Below are positions 1 through 13,383 of a DNA stretch of 64,000 nucleotides, in pieces. The stretch is taken from assembly GCA_947623455.1 (NCBI GenBank), contig OX392532.1, positions 27,316,792-27,380,791 on the forward strand. The letters run 5' to 3'. Under the pieces are notes generated by a model. The model was not told where the DNA came from, did no database searches, and saw only the letters and a list, made by a program, of their open reading frames with translations. Source of the DNA: Mimachlamys varia (lineage: Eukaryota > Mollusca > Bivalvia > Pectinida > Pectinidae). How positions within the stretch are numbered: the first letter of the stretch is position 1; each line of letters begins with the position of its first letter. The translations under genes were made by a program, and so were the position numbers.

Positions 1-1479
1 CGCAATAAATAACTTATTGTTCCAAGATATCTTGATCAAATAAACAAAAAACGGAACTCAAGCGGTCTCACTAAAAAGCGACTTCAATCAAATATCTTTT
101 AAAATCCTGAATTAAGTAAACAACATCAGAAGACATGTTGTTAATACAAATGTACGACTATAATAACACCTCTATATTGAATTTCAAATCGATACTCTTC
201 TCAAGCAATCGACCCAATTTGGCAGACATCAATGTCATTTCATCAGTCTTATTTTAGTAGACAAGGCCTGAAGTTGATAGTCAAAAAACGTTTTTGTTAT
301 TCCTATTTTGAAATATGTTTGTAGGTATTACCATTCGAACTCTCTTCCAGATGCCGTAGTTACTTAGTCATCAGTGGTCAGAACATTTAAATCCCGAATG
401 GATGAACACTGGGTTCATGATGCTTATTCAACCAAGAGATAAACAATAATGAAGTTATTCATATATGGGACGTCAGCTTATGAACTGATATTAATCTTTC
501 TGATTTGGATATATAGTACACAGATAATGCTTGTGTCCATTAATATCATTATTAATGTTACTGCAACTCAAAGGTTATGTCAGCAAAACACCTAGTGTCA
601 TACATCTAGCCTTCAGGGTTTGTTTTATATAGCGGTACATCATACCACGGATTTCGATTAGATTTTCTAAGTCCGTGATCATACATATATTTTGTCATCA
701 TTAATTTATATCATTTCAATCAAATATGCATTCTGCATGAAAAGAAGCATCTTAATACCTACAAGAAAAAAATGTGGTTGCTAAAAGGTGTTTCCTACGG
801 ATGTGGTTCAATCACTTAACTTGAATGAATGACCTTGGGTCTTCTAATAAGGTAATTCAAGAAAGCTTTTCTCTCAAATGCTGTTTTATTGCACAGCATT
901 ATGCAAGTAGTTTGTACCATGGAAACTATTTAAAAAAAACGCTACCACAGTTTAAATACATGTTCTATTTTGTGATACATTATATCAATAGTCAAACAAT
1001 TATTCTGACATTTAGTTTTTTGAAAACTACCGCTCGCTCGAAATTTTAAGAAATTCAAAAAGAAATTGCGCCCGCTCGCTCCAATTTTAAAATCTCATTT
1101 TCAGAAGAACAATAAATCAAATGGTATGGCCTAAGTATATGATGATCAGTCATCAATAATTGACTAAATTCAAATCCAGAATCAAAGAATGGAAAGTCGT
1201 GCAGCATCCCTGCACATCTCTGGTTTTATATATATATATATAGCAAAATATGTCACAAAGAAACAGACTTAGACTTTATCCTTACAACCTAATTATCAAT
1301 TAAAAGACCAAACAGATCGATGCAAAGAATGAGATCAACTAGAGACTGATGCAAAGAATGAAGACTTTTCTACGTTTGTCAAATGCAATTTAGGGCTGCA
1401 TGGGAACTTTATGGGAGTATGGATGGCTTCAACATCCATAATTTATAAGAGAATACCTTTTAAAGACATGAATGTCAAA
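1..1479. other. No gene seen
   Basis: AT-rich sequence with stops in all frames. It contains the decayed hairpin at about 644-682 and a TA run at 1231-1242; nothing else recognised. Confidence 0.6.
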
Positions 1480-1960
1480 TTATTTTGGATTGATCCCGAA
1501 AAGATATTGGTATCAAAACTCCCGAAAATCATATTCTTATTGAAGCACAGTTTTTTCAGATAAAGTTTCCGGATTAATCCCGAAAATCATATTCTTATTG
1601 TAGCACAGTTTTTTTTCAGAATATTTTCGGGATCGATCCCAAAAAAAGCACTTCTTGCTAATTAATTTTTGGGATCGATCCCGAAACTCATATTCTTATT
1701 ATAGCACGTTTTTTTTTCAGAATAACTTTCGGGATCGATCCCGACAAAGGATGTCTTGCTAATTTTTGGGATCAATCCCGAAAATCATATTCTTATTATA
1801 GCACAGTTTTTTTTCAGAATAATTTTCGGGATCGATCCCGAGAAAGGACTTCTTGCAAAATTTTGGGATCGATCCCGAAAATCATATTCTTATTGTAGCA
1901 CAGTTTTTTGTATAAATGTTCGGGATCGATCCCGAAAATCAGCTAGAAATTCAGTGTTTT
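1480..1960. repeat. Tandem array carrying GGGATCGATCCC palindromes
   Basis: About 98-bp units holding ATATTCTTATTGTAGCACAG, a T-run, CAGAATA and two near-perfect copies of the 12-bp palindrome GGGATCGATCCC. Four to five units, the outer ones degraded. Confidence 0.8.
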
Positions 1961-3139
1961 ATTTTTGAAAGGGTATAAATACCGAGAAATCAAAAAGATA
2001 TATCAGAAAATACCATTGTATCAATTGATCATTATGTGATTAAATGGCTTTATGCATCAGCATTTTTGTGATTGTACATGGGTGAATTACTGAAAACACA
2101 CGTCAAAAAGAGGAACGCCATAAATTTTTCCTCTTCTGGAATATATAGAGTTATAACCCATTCACCCCTGAAAACACATTTAAACTCTTCCATTTCAAAT
2201 GTTGGACTAGTTTATTATGAAATTTTAGATGTGAACGAGTTAAGGTATTAGGTAAAGGGGATTCACTCACCTGGATGATAATAGAACAATAGAATAAGAT
2301 TTTTTTTATATACAACAACTATTTTCACAAATACCAGGTATTGAATGGTTTTGTCTCAACAATATCTGACCCTGATGAGGTTCTTCTTTCTGCTCCTTTG
2401 AATCGTGAATGCAATTAAACCTGAAGAACATTGATCTTAATAAGTAAAATCAAAATCTGCAAAAGAGACCATTTCTCCTGAGAGATCAATTTTATAAAAA
2501 CATAGATTAGATTAAAAGTCATTTTCATTTTAACTTTTAAAGTATACATGTAGTTCTCCATAGTATGTCAGTGTAGTGCCAGTGGAATAAACTGTTATAT
2601 AATGCTACACAATAATCCTGTACTGTATAGTAACTTAATTATTCGTGGGAATTCAATTTCACTGTATTTGCAGTCATATAAAATTCCGCAAAATTAAATA
2701 ACCGTGTACTAAAACACCCTGTAACCTAATAATTCCAGCACAGCGCAAAATTTAATACCCATGAATATGTCCGAAAAAAAAAAAAGTGAAATTTTCTTCC
2801 CGTGAAATTAAACAACTATACAGTTTGAACATTGGTGAAATTGTTTTCTGCAAACATTTTGTTTGTTTTTGTCTGAACATGTTATTACTGCTTTTTTAAG
2901 TAGCCATTTACAAATAGTTATAAATATATTGTGAAAATGTCAGGAAACTCTTCAAATAACAATAATGTTGACATGTATTTCCATTGGATGACAACTATTT
3001 ATAATTCTAACATGGCAGTTATGCACATGAGTTAAGCAAGTTCACATGTGAGAGGGTGATAATTAACATTGTTAGATGTGTTTTGTAGTGAACAGGTAAA
3101 AACCATATATATTGAGTCTACAAATAAATTATTCCCATG
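1961..3139. other. No gene seen
   Basis: AT-rich intergenic sequence; 2640-2810 has several AAATTCCGCAAAATT/CGTGAAATTA pieces like those at 48150-48300, probably an old dispersed repeat. Confidence 0.5.
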
Positions 3140-3330
3140 CATTTTACAGGTAAAACCATGTCATGGTAGACTACATGTAAGCATAAACATGAAGTCTACA
3201 GGTAAATATCATATCAGGTCCATGTGGTTTACAGGTAAAGCCTTTGGCAAGTGGTTCACAGGTAAAAACCATGTTAATGTGGTTTACAGGTACAAATCAT
3301 GGCTGTAGTGTACAGGTAAAAAACATGGTT
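3140..3330 (+). repeat. Short degenerate repeat built on ACAGGTAAA
   Basis: ACAGGTAAA or a close variant occurs about seven times at roughly 25-35-bp spacing, often with CCATG nearby. Low complexity; each copy resembles a splice donor. Confidence 0.5.
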
Positions 3331-3659
3331 GTCCTATGCCAAACTTGTCACCATTCAGGATATTTAAACAGTTTACTTATACACTTTTGGAATTTGATAT
3401 GACAGGTGTAATACAAATCATATTATGATATTTTTTTATCATTACCCTTAATCAAGGCTGTAAGTGTTAAGTGTGAGTTTACCTCACCTAGCAACATTGT
3501 TTGTTAATATCATATTGGAGGATTTTGTTTGCGATATATGTTTTAACTGAGATATGTTCACAGTTTTGTAGTCTCCTGAATCATGTCGTAGGTTGTAGTG
3601 TATAGAAATTAACTCCTATTGTATGCTTAAAAATCTAATCGGATCAGTTGGTTTTGTGG

Positions 3660-6600
3660 TTATGAAAAGAGACAACTGTTTAACAAATTGTTGGTTGTTA
3701 ACAGAGACAACTGATCGACAAGTTGTTGGTTGTTAACAGAGACAACTGATCGTCAGGTTGTTGGTTGTTAACAGAGACAACTGATCGACAAATTGTTGGT
3801 TGTTAACAGAGACAACTGATCGACAAGTTGTTGGTTGTTAACAGAGACAACTGATCTACAAGTTGTTGTCTGTTAACAGAGACAACTGATCGACAAATTG
3901 TTGGTTGTTAACTGATCAACTGATCGTCAGGTTGTTGGTTGTTAACAGAGACAACTGATCGACAAATTGTTGGTTGTTAACAGAGACAACTGATTGACAA
4001 GTTGTTGTTTGTTAACAGAGACAACTGATCGACAAATTGTTGGTTGTTAACTGATCAACTGGTCGTCAGGTTGTTGGTTGTTAACAGAGACAACTGATCG
4101 ACAAATTGTTGGTTGTTAACAGAGACAACTGATCGACAAGTTGTTGGTTGTTAACAGAGACAACTGATAGACAAGTTGTTGGTTGTTAACTGATCAACTG
4201 ATCGACAAGTTGTTGTTTGTTAACAGAGACAACTGATCGACAAATTGTTGGTTGTTAACTGATCAACTGGTCGTCAGGTTGTTGGTTGTTAACAGAGACA
4301 ACTGATCGACAAATTGTTGGTTGTTAACAGAGACAACTGATCGACAAGTTGTTGGTTGTTAACAGAGACAACTGATCGACACGTTGTTAGTTGTTAACTG
4401 ATCAACTGGTCGTCAGGTTGTTGGTTGTTAACAGAGACAACTGATCAACAAATTGTTGGTTGTTAACAGAGACAATTGATCGACAAGTTGTTGTTTGTTA
4501 ACAGAGACAACTGATCGACAAGTTGTTGGTTGTTAACTGATCAACTGATCGACAAGTTGTTGTTTGTTAACAGAGACAACTGATCGACAAATTGTTGGTT
4601 GTTAACTGATCAACTGGTCGTCAGGTTGTTGGTTGTTAACAGAGACAACTGATCGACAAATTGTTGGTTGTTAACAGAGACAACTGATCGACAAGTTGTT
4701 GTTTGTTAACAGAGACAACTGATCGACAAATTGTTGGTTGTTAACTGATCAACTTGTCGTCAGGTTGTTGGTTGTTAACAGAGACAACTGATCGACAAAT
4801 TGTTGGTTGTTAACAGAGACAACTGATCGACAAGTTGTTGGTTGTTAACAGAGACAACTGATCGACAAATTGTTGGTTGTTAAGTGATCAACTGGTCGTC
4901 AGGTTGTTGGTTTTTAACAGAGACAACTGATCGACAAATTGTTGGTTGTTAACAGAGACAACTGATCGACAAGTTGTTGGTTGTTAACAGAGACAACTGA
5001 TCGTCAGGTTGTTGGTTGTTAACAGAGACAACTGATCGACAAATTGTTGGTTGTTAACAGAGACAACTGATCGGCAAGTTGTTGGTTGTTAACTGATCAA
5101 CTGGTCGTCAGGTTGTTGGTTGTTAACAGAGACAACTGATCGACAAATTGTTGGTTGTTAACAGAGACAACTGATCGACAAGTTGTTGTTTGTTAACAGA
5201 GACAACTGATCGACAAATTGTTGGTTGTTAACTGATCAACTGGTCGTCAGGTTGTTGGTTGTTAACAGAGACAACTGATCGACAAATTGTTGGTTGTTAA
5301 CAGAGACAACTGATCGGCAAGTTGTTGGTTGTTAACAGAGACAACTGATAGACAAGTTGTTGGTTGTTAACTGATCAACTGATCGACAAGTTGTTGTTTG
5401 TTAACAGAGACAACTGATCGACAAATTGTTGGTTGTTAACTGATCAACTGGTCGTCAAGTTGTTGGTTGTTAACAGAGACAACTGATCGACAAATTGTTG
5501 GTTGTTAACAGAGACAACTGATCGACAAGTTGTTGGTTGTTAACAGAGACAACTGATCGACAAATTGTTGGTTGTTAACTGATCAACTGGTCGTCAGGTT
5601 GTTGGTTGTTAACAGAGACAACTGATCGACAAATTGTTGGTTGTTAACAGAGACAACTGATCGACAAGTTGTTGTTTGTTAACAGAGACAACTGATCGAC
5701 AAGTTGTTGGTTGTTAACTGATCAACTGATCGACAAGTTGTTGTTTGTTAACAGAGACAACTGATCGACAAATTGTTGGTTGTTAACTGATCAACTGGTC
5801 GTCAGGTTGTTGGTTGTTAACAGAGACAACTGATCGACAAGTTGTTGGTTGTTAACAGAGACAACTGATCGACAAATTGTTGGTTGTTAACTGATCAACT
5901 GGTCGTCAGGTTGTTGGTTGTTAACAGAGACAACTGATCGACAAATTGTTGGTTGTTAACAGAGACAACTGATCGACAAGTTGTTGGTTGTTAACAGAGA
6001 CAACTGATCGACAAGTTGTTGGTTGTTAACTGATCAACTGGTCGTCAGGTTGTTGGTTGTTAACAGAGACAACTGATCGACAAATTGTTGGTTGTTAACA
6101 GAGACAACTGATCGACAAGTTGTTGGTTGTTAACAGAGACAACTGATCGACAAGTTGTTGGTTGTTAACTGATCAACTGATCGACAAGTTGTTGTTTGTT
6201 AACAGAGACAACTGATCGACAAGTTGTTGGTTGTTAACAGAGACAACTGATCGACAAGTTGTTGGTTGTTAACAGAGACAACTGGTCAACAAGTTGTTGG
6301 TTGTTAACAGAGACAACTGGTCAACAAGTTGTTGGTTGTTAACAGAGACAACTGGTCGACAAGTTGTTTGTTGTTAACAGAGACAACTTATCGACAAGTT
6401 GTTGGTTGTTAACAGAGACAACTGATCGACAAGTTGTTGGTTGTTAACAGAGACAACCGATCGACAAATTGTTGGTTGTTAACAGAGACAACCGATCGAC
6501 AAGTTGTTGGTTGTTAACAGAGACAACTGATCGACAAGTTGTTGGTTGTTAACAGAGACAACTGATCAACAAGTTGTTGGTTGTTAACAGAGACAACTGG

Positions 6601-6720
6601 TCAACAAGTTGTTGGTTGTTAACAGAGACAACTGGTTAACATGTTGTTGGTTGTTAACAGAGACAACTGGTCGACTCTATTTGCTGGTTGTGAAAAGAGG
6701 CAACTGATCAACAATATGTT
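3660..6720. repeat. 35-bp minisatellite, about 3 kb, with higher-order structure
   Basis: The basic unit is GTTGTTGGTTGTTAACAGAG plus ACAACTGATCGACAA. A second unit type has TTAACTGATCAACTGGTCG instead. In the middle of the array the two alternate in a regular three-to-one pattern, while the right end (after about 6200) is uniform. No frame stays open across it. Confidence 0.9.
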
Positions 6721-7317
6721 GGTTTTGTAAAAGTCCATCTAATCAGCTTTTTTTTAAATATTTTTATAATTTGAAAATCGTTATCATGTTATTGTTTTTT
6801 ATTTCTTTTAAATGTAGTGAAAAATATATTTTGAAACTTCATAAATATTCATGCACATTAAGAACTCAAAACATATTTTCAATGGATATTGAATATCATT
6901 TATCCATTGACTAAAAAAAGTCCTTCTTTGGTGGAAGTGCTTTTATAATATACCAAATGTGAAACTTAACTTTAGCTGAAGGTGTCAGATGATTTACAGG
7001 AGTCGAGTCAGATTCCTGTGCAGCCATTACGAGCGCTTAATATGACACGATTGGGGTAACTGTTGTTCCAGTAAGGTTCCTTTGTCTTCATTTAGTCGCT
7101 GTTGTTGTTATAACCGATGTTGAAGATGTGAGAAATGTGGGTTACATTCACACCATGCTCGAGCATTATCCATTCAGTAGGTTTCTTAATATCTTTGTCC
7201 GACAAGTTTCGCCTTTCATGGTAAGGCTTTGTCACCTCAATGTTTCAAGTTGGGGATATGATTGTTTTTGTGATTTTTGATGTCTTAATATAAACATAAA
7301 GATAGACACAGTATAAC

Positions 7318-7660
7318 CATCCTCGATATCCTGGATTATGCTCACATACGCTCTCTACATCCCTTCAATATGTCATGGCAAAACTGAAGGCTCCGTGTGC
7401 ACCGCCTTTTTGATCAGCCAAGAAGACTGGTTCGACCCTTTGATGTACAAAAAAAGAATCGCGACTCCTTTGTAATCTTTAAAGGACAGGCATACAGCTA
7501 AGTGATTGGTCAGGTTTTTTGTACCTAAGCGTGCCTTCAGTTTTGCCATGACATATCCCAGTGGTGTAGAGAGCGCAGTTGAGCATAATCCCTGGATATC
7601 GAGGATGACTCCAGGGATGTAGAGATCACAGTTGAGCATAACCACTGGATATTGAGGATG
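7318..7660. repeat. Foldback element with about 74-bp arms
   Basis: 7318-7391 and the reverse complement of 7533-7607 share CCTCGATATCC, GATTATGCTCA, CGCTCTCTACA and GTCATGGCAAAACTGAAGG. The right arm is partly duplicated again at 7617-7660 (period about 54). Confidence 0.7.
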
Positions 7661-9105
7661 CATTAATATTGCCTACTCATTGTATAATGCTATAGTGATA
7701 CAGCTTGTGTTTTGGTGCAGGAGGACACTCATTTGTTAGGATAGCATGTATTCAACATCGTGATATTACAAAATGGGGTTTTACTGAATAATTTAATGGA
7801 TCAAAAGTGGAATTTGGCAGAAAATACAAAATACTGTATGAAACAACATTCTTACATTGTTTGTACAATGAAACATTTTTGTAGTGTAATGTATATCAAT
7901 TTAAGAAGATTTTTTTGACATTGTTTGCAGTACTTTGACCATTTTTTGTGGTACAATGTATATCAACATAAGAAGAGTGTTTGATTTCCTGTCATGATAA
8001 TCAACTGAATTTAAGCTTAAGCCCGGTGTTAGATAAATTATGTCACAAATGCCTGAAATCATGCGGTACCTCTGTCGCTGTGAAATACATTTATGTGTTT
8101 GTTTTGTTTATCCTATTGGATTAATTTAAAGGAGAAGATAACTTATGTCACAAATGCCTGAAATAGGCGGATGATGTTGTTGTAAATTTTAATTTCAAAT
8201 TCTAGTATTACGTGTATACTTTTTAAAATATATTTGTTCATTGAAACGTTGGAGCAGCTCTTCATTCTTTTTTTTATTTTTTTTTTGGTGTGTGTGTGGG
8301 GGGGGGGGGGGGGGGCGGGGGGCATTTCAAGTATCTGAAATATTGGAGCTATACTGAGTTAGTTCGTATTGATACTGTAACAAGCCATATGGAAATCTAA
8401 TTTCTTATTCAAATTATTTGGAAAGTGTTAATTAATGTGTTTTTGGTATATGCAGAAATGTAAATTTCAACAATTATATTTTTGAATGAACAGAAGGTGT
8501 TTTTATCGAGAAATTATTTTATATTAAATTATATATTACATGTACATGTATATACTAACTCGGCATGCACGGCAACCGTCATGCTTTGTTTACCAGTAAC
8601 AAAGTCACTGTGATATTGAATAGGACACTATTTTGTATATTGTATTAATTGGAGTATGACTAATATATATAATACTTTAAAATTATCAGTTAACGTATCC
8701 TTTTATAGTCTGTCCTTACAAGGATGGAAAATATCCAAACGGGCACCTTGTTATGTTTCGATATTAAACTTTATGTCCTCTAAATGATTATAAATTGATC
8801 ACTCATCTACTTAATTCACTTATAGCATTGTAATTGCAAATATATTCTGTTATGCAATATACATTGTTAGTCCCTTATAATATTGTCATACTTACATTAT
8901 CCTTATTAAAACATGATTTTATAAATCGTTTCTGTGTGTTTGTTGTTTTTTTCTATACAAATTACAAACTCACCATTTTCCTTTTATGCTAAATGAATAT
9001 AAATATGAATGACACATATTTTTCATTTGAGAAATAGTTTTAGACAGTACTAGATAATATGCCATGAAGGTAACGTTGTTGAAGAGCTTTAGATAAGGAC
9101 GACAA
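7661..9105. other. No gene seen
   Basis: AT-rich, apart from the G-run. TTATGTCACAAATGCCTGAAAT occurs twice (about 8039 and 8143), a small direct repeat. Confidence 0.5.
8289..8323. repeat. GT run followed by poly-G tract
   Basis: TGTGTGTGTG followed by an 18-base G run, one C, and six more G. Length variation and sequencing error are likely here. Confidence 0.8.
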
Positions 9106-9335
9106 TTACATTATGATGAATATGTACGCCAAGTTCGGATCACTTTCGATTACAATACGCTGACTTATTCCGCTCTCAGACCATTGTATATATACACGTG
9201 GTAACAGTTGGATAGATGTTACCGACATACGACTGGTGGTACATGACCATCCGGTTATTTGATTGGTTAAGAAATTGAACTTTGACTGGAAAACAGGTGA
9301 TTCAATGCTACCCATATTGTTGACACCGTCATTAC
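9106..9335 (-). CDS. Possible isolated terminal exon, unidentified
   Basis: A polypyrimidine-rich acceptor (ccccccaacag) precedes an open frame of 76 codons, GVNNMGSIESPVFQ to AYIFIIM, ending in TAA at 9106-9108. The amino-acid composition is normal for a folded protein and not repeat-like. No upstream exon was found between here and 13 kb, so it may be a stray exon, the tail of a gene with long introns, or chance. Confidence 0.3.
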
Positions 9336-9744
9336 CTGTTGGGGGGAAAAATCACATGATACATTTTTACAATGCAATGTAATTCAACGTGACGAAATCA
9401 ACAAAAACATTAACTGTGAAATTCAACTTTTATTCGATAGTCTTTCAATTAAACATTTCTTGTTATGGTTTAAAACTTTCTTATGTATAATAGAGTAAAA
9501 TATATTAATCCTTATAATTATGGCACAGCTTTTGTTGAAATGATGATCTTATAACGGTATTGTAAATTGATACCAGTGTGTCTTTAAAAAATTCAATGTT
9601 AATTTGTTGTTCTTTAACGGTATTGTAAATCGATACCACTAAGCCTATGTGAGCAGATAAGGATGCGATGCTTTGTATGTATGAGTGCCTTAGTCAATCT
9701 TCCAAATATACCCTTCGGAAAAATTACTATACTAAAAACAATTC

Positions 9745-10960
9745 AGAGACTTCCATATCACATTCAGCACCCTCCGTAAATCTCCATAACTTTTACCATC
9801 ATGATGCTCCATAAATAAACCGAAGATGTGTACAATCCCATTTTATAATGCCATGTACAAACAAACGTTCTCAAATATCACATCCTACACCTATCGCAAA
9901 TCGCCATAACAATGATAATACCGATCACAAAACCAGAGATGTATACAGTCATGTGATATATCTCCTATATGACCTTAAACCAAAGCGGCCAGAGGTCGAT
10001 TTCCCAATCGAACATGAACTAGGTATGGGGTCACCTGCCCGACCACATAGGTTTCCTCCGGGTACTCTGGTTTCCTCCAACAATAAAAACTCTCGCGCAC
10101 TAACATCCGGCCAACAATATTGAATATTAAAGATTATTTAACTGTTTCACAATTGTAAAATAAATGATTATATCTCGCAATTCCCTATAAAACGGCTCAT
10201 TTTAGAGCTGCATCAACACATTATACGTAGAAATACACAATTAAATGTTTTACATAAATCAATATACGACCAAACGTTCTGCAAAATCAAATTCTACCCA
10301 AAATTCAATAACTTCTATCATTATGATGCTCAAGCAAGAAACTAGAGATATATACATATATTATATAAGTCCATGTTCAATCAAACGCTCCTCCACATCA
10401 CATTCTACACCTATCTCAAATCTCCATAACTTTTGCCATCACGATGCTCCATGAATAAACCAAAGATGTATATAACCATATGTTATAATTCATGTACAAA
10501 ACGCTCTTCCACATCACATTCTATACCTATCTCAAATATCCATAAATTTTGCCCTCACGATGCTCCATGAATAAACCAAAGATGTATATAACCATATGTT
10601 ATAATTCATGTACAAAACGCTCTTCCATATCCAATTCTACACCTACCTCTAACCTCCATAACACTGATAATGTTGATTCTCCATTATTACACCAGAGATG
10701 GTGTTATAAGTCCATTTACAATCAAAGGCTTTTCTATATCACATTCTACACCTGTCGCAAATCTCCGTAACATTGAACATATATTAAGTTCTGGACCAGC
10801 AACAAAACAGAAATGTATAAAAAGCATATGTTGTATAAAGAAAGCCATGCACAATAATACAATAATACGTTCGGTCATATCGAATTCTACAGCTATCGCA
10901 AATCTCGAAAACTTTGATTTTAATGCTATTCCATCGACAAAACACGTTTCCATATACAAA
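9745..10960. repeat. 116-bp satellite
   Basis: Units contain CACATCACATTCTACACC, TATCTCAAATCTCCATAAC and CATCACGATGCTCC. The best-preserved neighbours (from 10389, 10505 and 10620) are 116 bp apart; outer units are degraded. Short ORFs within it are chance. Confidence 0.75.
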
Positions 10961-10974
10961 TTTACACAAAAAAT

Positions 10975-11040
10975 CCGAGAATACCAAAGCGTCAACAAAA
11001 CTATAATCCGAACTCAAAATCGATTAAACTAGAGGCAAAA
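10975..11040 (-). mobile_element. Retroelement 3' tip
   Basis: GAATACCAAAGCGTCAACAA followed by CTCAAAATCGATTAAACTAG, the last about 65 bp of the family tail. Confidence 0.5.
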
Positions 11041-11639
11041 CACTAAAACTTCACCAAAAAGCACTTTAGAATAACTATTGTGTATAGCATATAACAAATA
11101 AAGACAAAGCGGCATTTTCAAAGTATGTGCATAAAAGAAACTGTTATTTAACGTAGATTATTTGTTAATTCAACTGATGGTATAATTTTAGTACAATTTC
11201 GTAAGATGAAATCAACAAAAATACAGTGATTTGCAACATGTACTTGATAGTGTTAAAAGTAAACAACATCGGCAATTGATTTTCTTAAAAGCCTTGCTCC
11301 TTATACAATGCTTCCTCTTGTGCTTAACAAGGTGGTATACTACGGTATTGTAAAATGATACCGGAGTATTTATGCAAAAAAGTCAATTCCTAATGATTTC
11401 TATAAAGGTGTTGCTAATTGGTATATGTCTGCCTTTAAAAACTCAGTATAACTCGGTACATACTTGTATATGTTACGGTATTGTAAAAAGATACCATAAA
11501 GAACCATGCCAGCTGTAAAACAATATCCTGGACTGTATATCAATGACTTTTCTACATATGTTGTTCAGATACCATATTATAATAATAACAACCCGGAGAC
11601 TATTCAGTCACCCATTGCTTGTCCCTGAATAATCATTGG

Positions 11640-12580
11640 CTCTCCCATAACGCATTTTTCACCGATCGCAAACTCGAATCTTGAGAACGCATTTTTCACC
11701 GATCGCAAACTCGAATCTTGAGAACGCATTCTTCACCGATCGCAAACTCGAATCTTGAGAACGCATTTTTCACCGATCGCAAACTCGAATCTTGAGAACG
11801 CATTTTTCACCGATCGCAAACTCGAATCTTGAAAACGCATTCTTCACCGATCGCAAACTTGAATCATGAGAACGCATTCTTCACCGATCGCAAACTCGAA
11901 TCTTGAAAACGCATTCTTCACCGATCGCAAACTCGAATCATGAGAACGCATTCTTCACCGATCGCAAACTCGAATCATAAGAACGCATTCTTCACCTATC
12001 GCAAACTCGAATCATAAGAACACATTTTTCACCTATCGCAAACTCGAATCATGAGAACGCATTCTTCACTATCGCAAACTCGAATCATCAGAACGCATTT
12101 TGCACCTATGGCAAACTCGAATCTTAAGAACGCACTCTTCACCTATCGCAAATCCGAATCATCAGAACGCATTCTTTACCTATTGCAAAACTCGAATCAT
12201 TAGAACGCATTCTTCACTTATCGCAAACTCGAATCTTAAGAACCCATTCTTCACCTGTCGCAAACTCGAATCATGAGAACGCATTTTTCACCATTCGCAA
12301 ACTCGAATCATAAGAATGCATTCCTCACCGATCGCCAACTCGAATCATCAGAACGCATTCTTCACCTATCGCAAACTCGAATCTTGAAAACGCATTCTTC
12401 ACCGATCGCAAACTCGAATCATAAGAACGCATTCTTCACCTATCGCAAACTCGAATCATGAGAACGCATTCTTCACCTATCGCAAACTCGAATCATCAGA
12501 ACGCATTCTTCACCGATCGCAAACTCGAATCATGAGAACGCATTCTTCACCTATCGCAAACTCGAATCTTCAATTCCAAG
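11640..12580. repeat. 37-bp minisatellite, about 25 copies
   Basis: Unit GAACGCATTCTTCACCGATC plus GCAAACTCGAATCATGA. CGATCG (palindrome) alternates with CTATCG, and TCTTGA with TCATGA, between units. It lies downstream of the stop of paralogue A. Confidence 0.9.
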
Positions 12581-12589
12581 TACATGTTA

Positions 12590-13383
12590 AGATTGAAACT
12601 TAAAAACTTAATTCACAGCAGACGAAATAAAACAAAAAAAACCGTCTGTAAACAAAATAGCTGTATAGACCTTGATCATGAACAATTATCTTGGTGAAGT
12701 TAAAACGTCCGTATATTTCCTGTTAGAGTTCATCAAATATTTAGTACATAAACTTTATACATAGAAATCGTCAATACCTGTAATTATGCTGAGGACAAAG
12801 CATCATTATTGTTAATCATTCACACATAAAAATGACCGAAAATGTCATATTTTTAGTCATATACCGTTAATGGAATATAATATTTGTTTTCATATACGAT
12901 AAATGTCATTCTCTGCTGTTTTTAATATGGTTACATACACAGTAATATTTGATTTCCTTGAGCCTTCCAATACTATCCAGTTATCTGGGGTCAGCCTAAC
13001 TTTTGTCGCATCAACTACATTCGTTTTTACATGCAATCATTTCTCTGTTTCTGAAATACTTAGACGCATCGTCATATTCTAGGGAAATCCCTCTTCCCCA
13101 GTAACAACTAAAAAGATTGTAGAGTTCGCTTCAAGGTTGAATTAATAACGATATAATACGAATCGTTTGGAACTGATACCTGAGCTCGTAATTTGTTTAA
13201 CTGACATGGATTCGACAAGGATACGAAAACGTTCAAATTAACACTGTTTCCTTTTGCGAAATTCCACTCTACGTATGCCTTATAATTGTTGTCAAATATT
13301 GTTAATTCTAGTTTGCAAATATAGCGAAATTAAAACCGCTATAGCTCTCCAGTCTGTTTATCTTAACAACATTAACGAGCATG
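12590..13383. other. Probable 3' flank and UTR of paralogue A
   Basis: Unique-looking AT-rich sequence between the 37-bp array and the stop codon. No convincing AATAAA was placed. Confidence 0.4.

Noticed and set aside
3660..6720. CRISPR-like array
   Set aside because: Units are contiguous with no unique spacers, and the surroundings are eukaryotic; it is a minisatellite.
7373..7663. 96-codon minus-strand frame
   Set aside because: It spans both arms of the foldback element; no splice context or protein-like signature.
8143..8325. Frame starting with a proline run
   Set aside because: Reads through the poly-G tract; no other support.
10670..11032. Overlapping frames of 77-120 codons on both strands
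   Set aside because: They lie on the 116-bp satellite; open frames on both strands reflect repeat periodicity.
12273..12461. 62-codon frame with LES and NHKNAF repeats
   Set aside because: Product of the 37-bp minisatellite.
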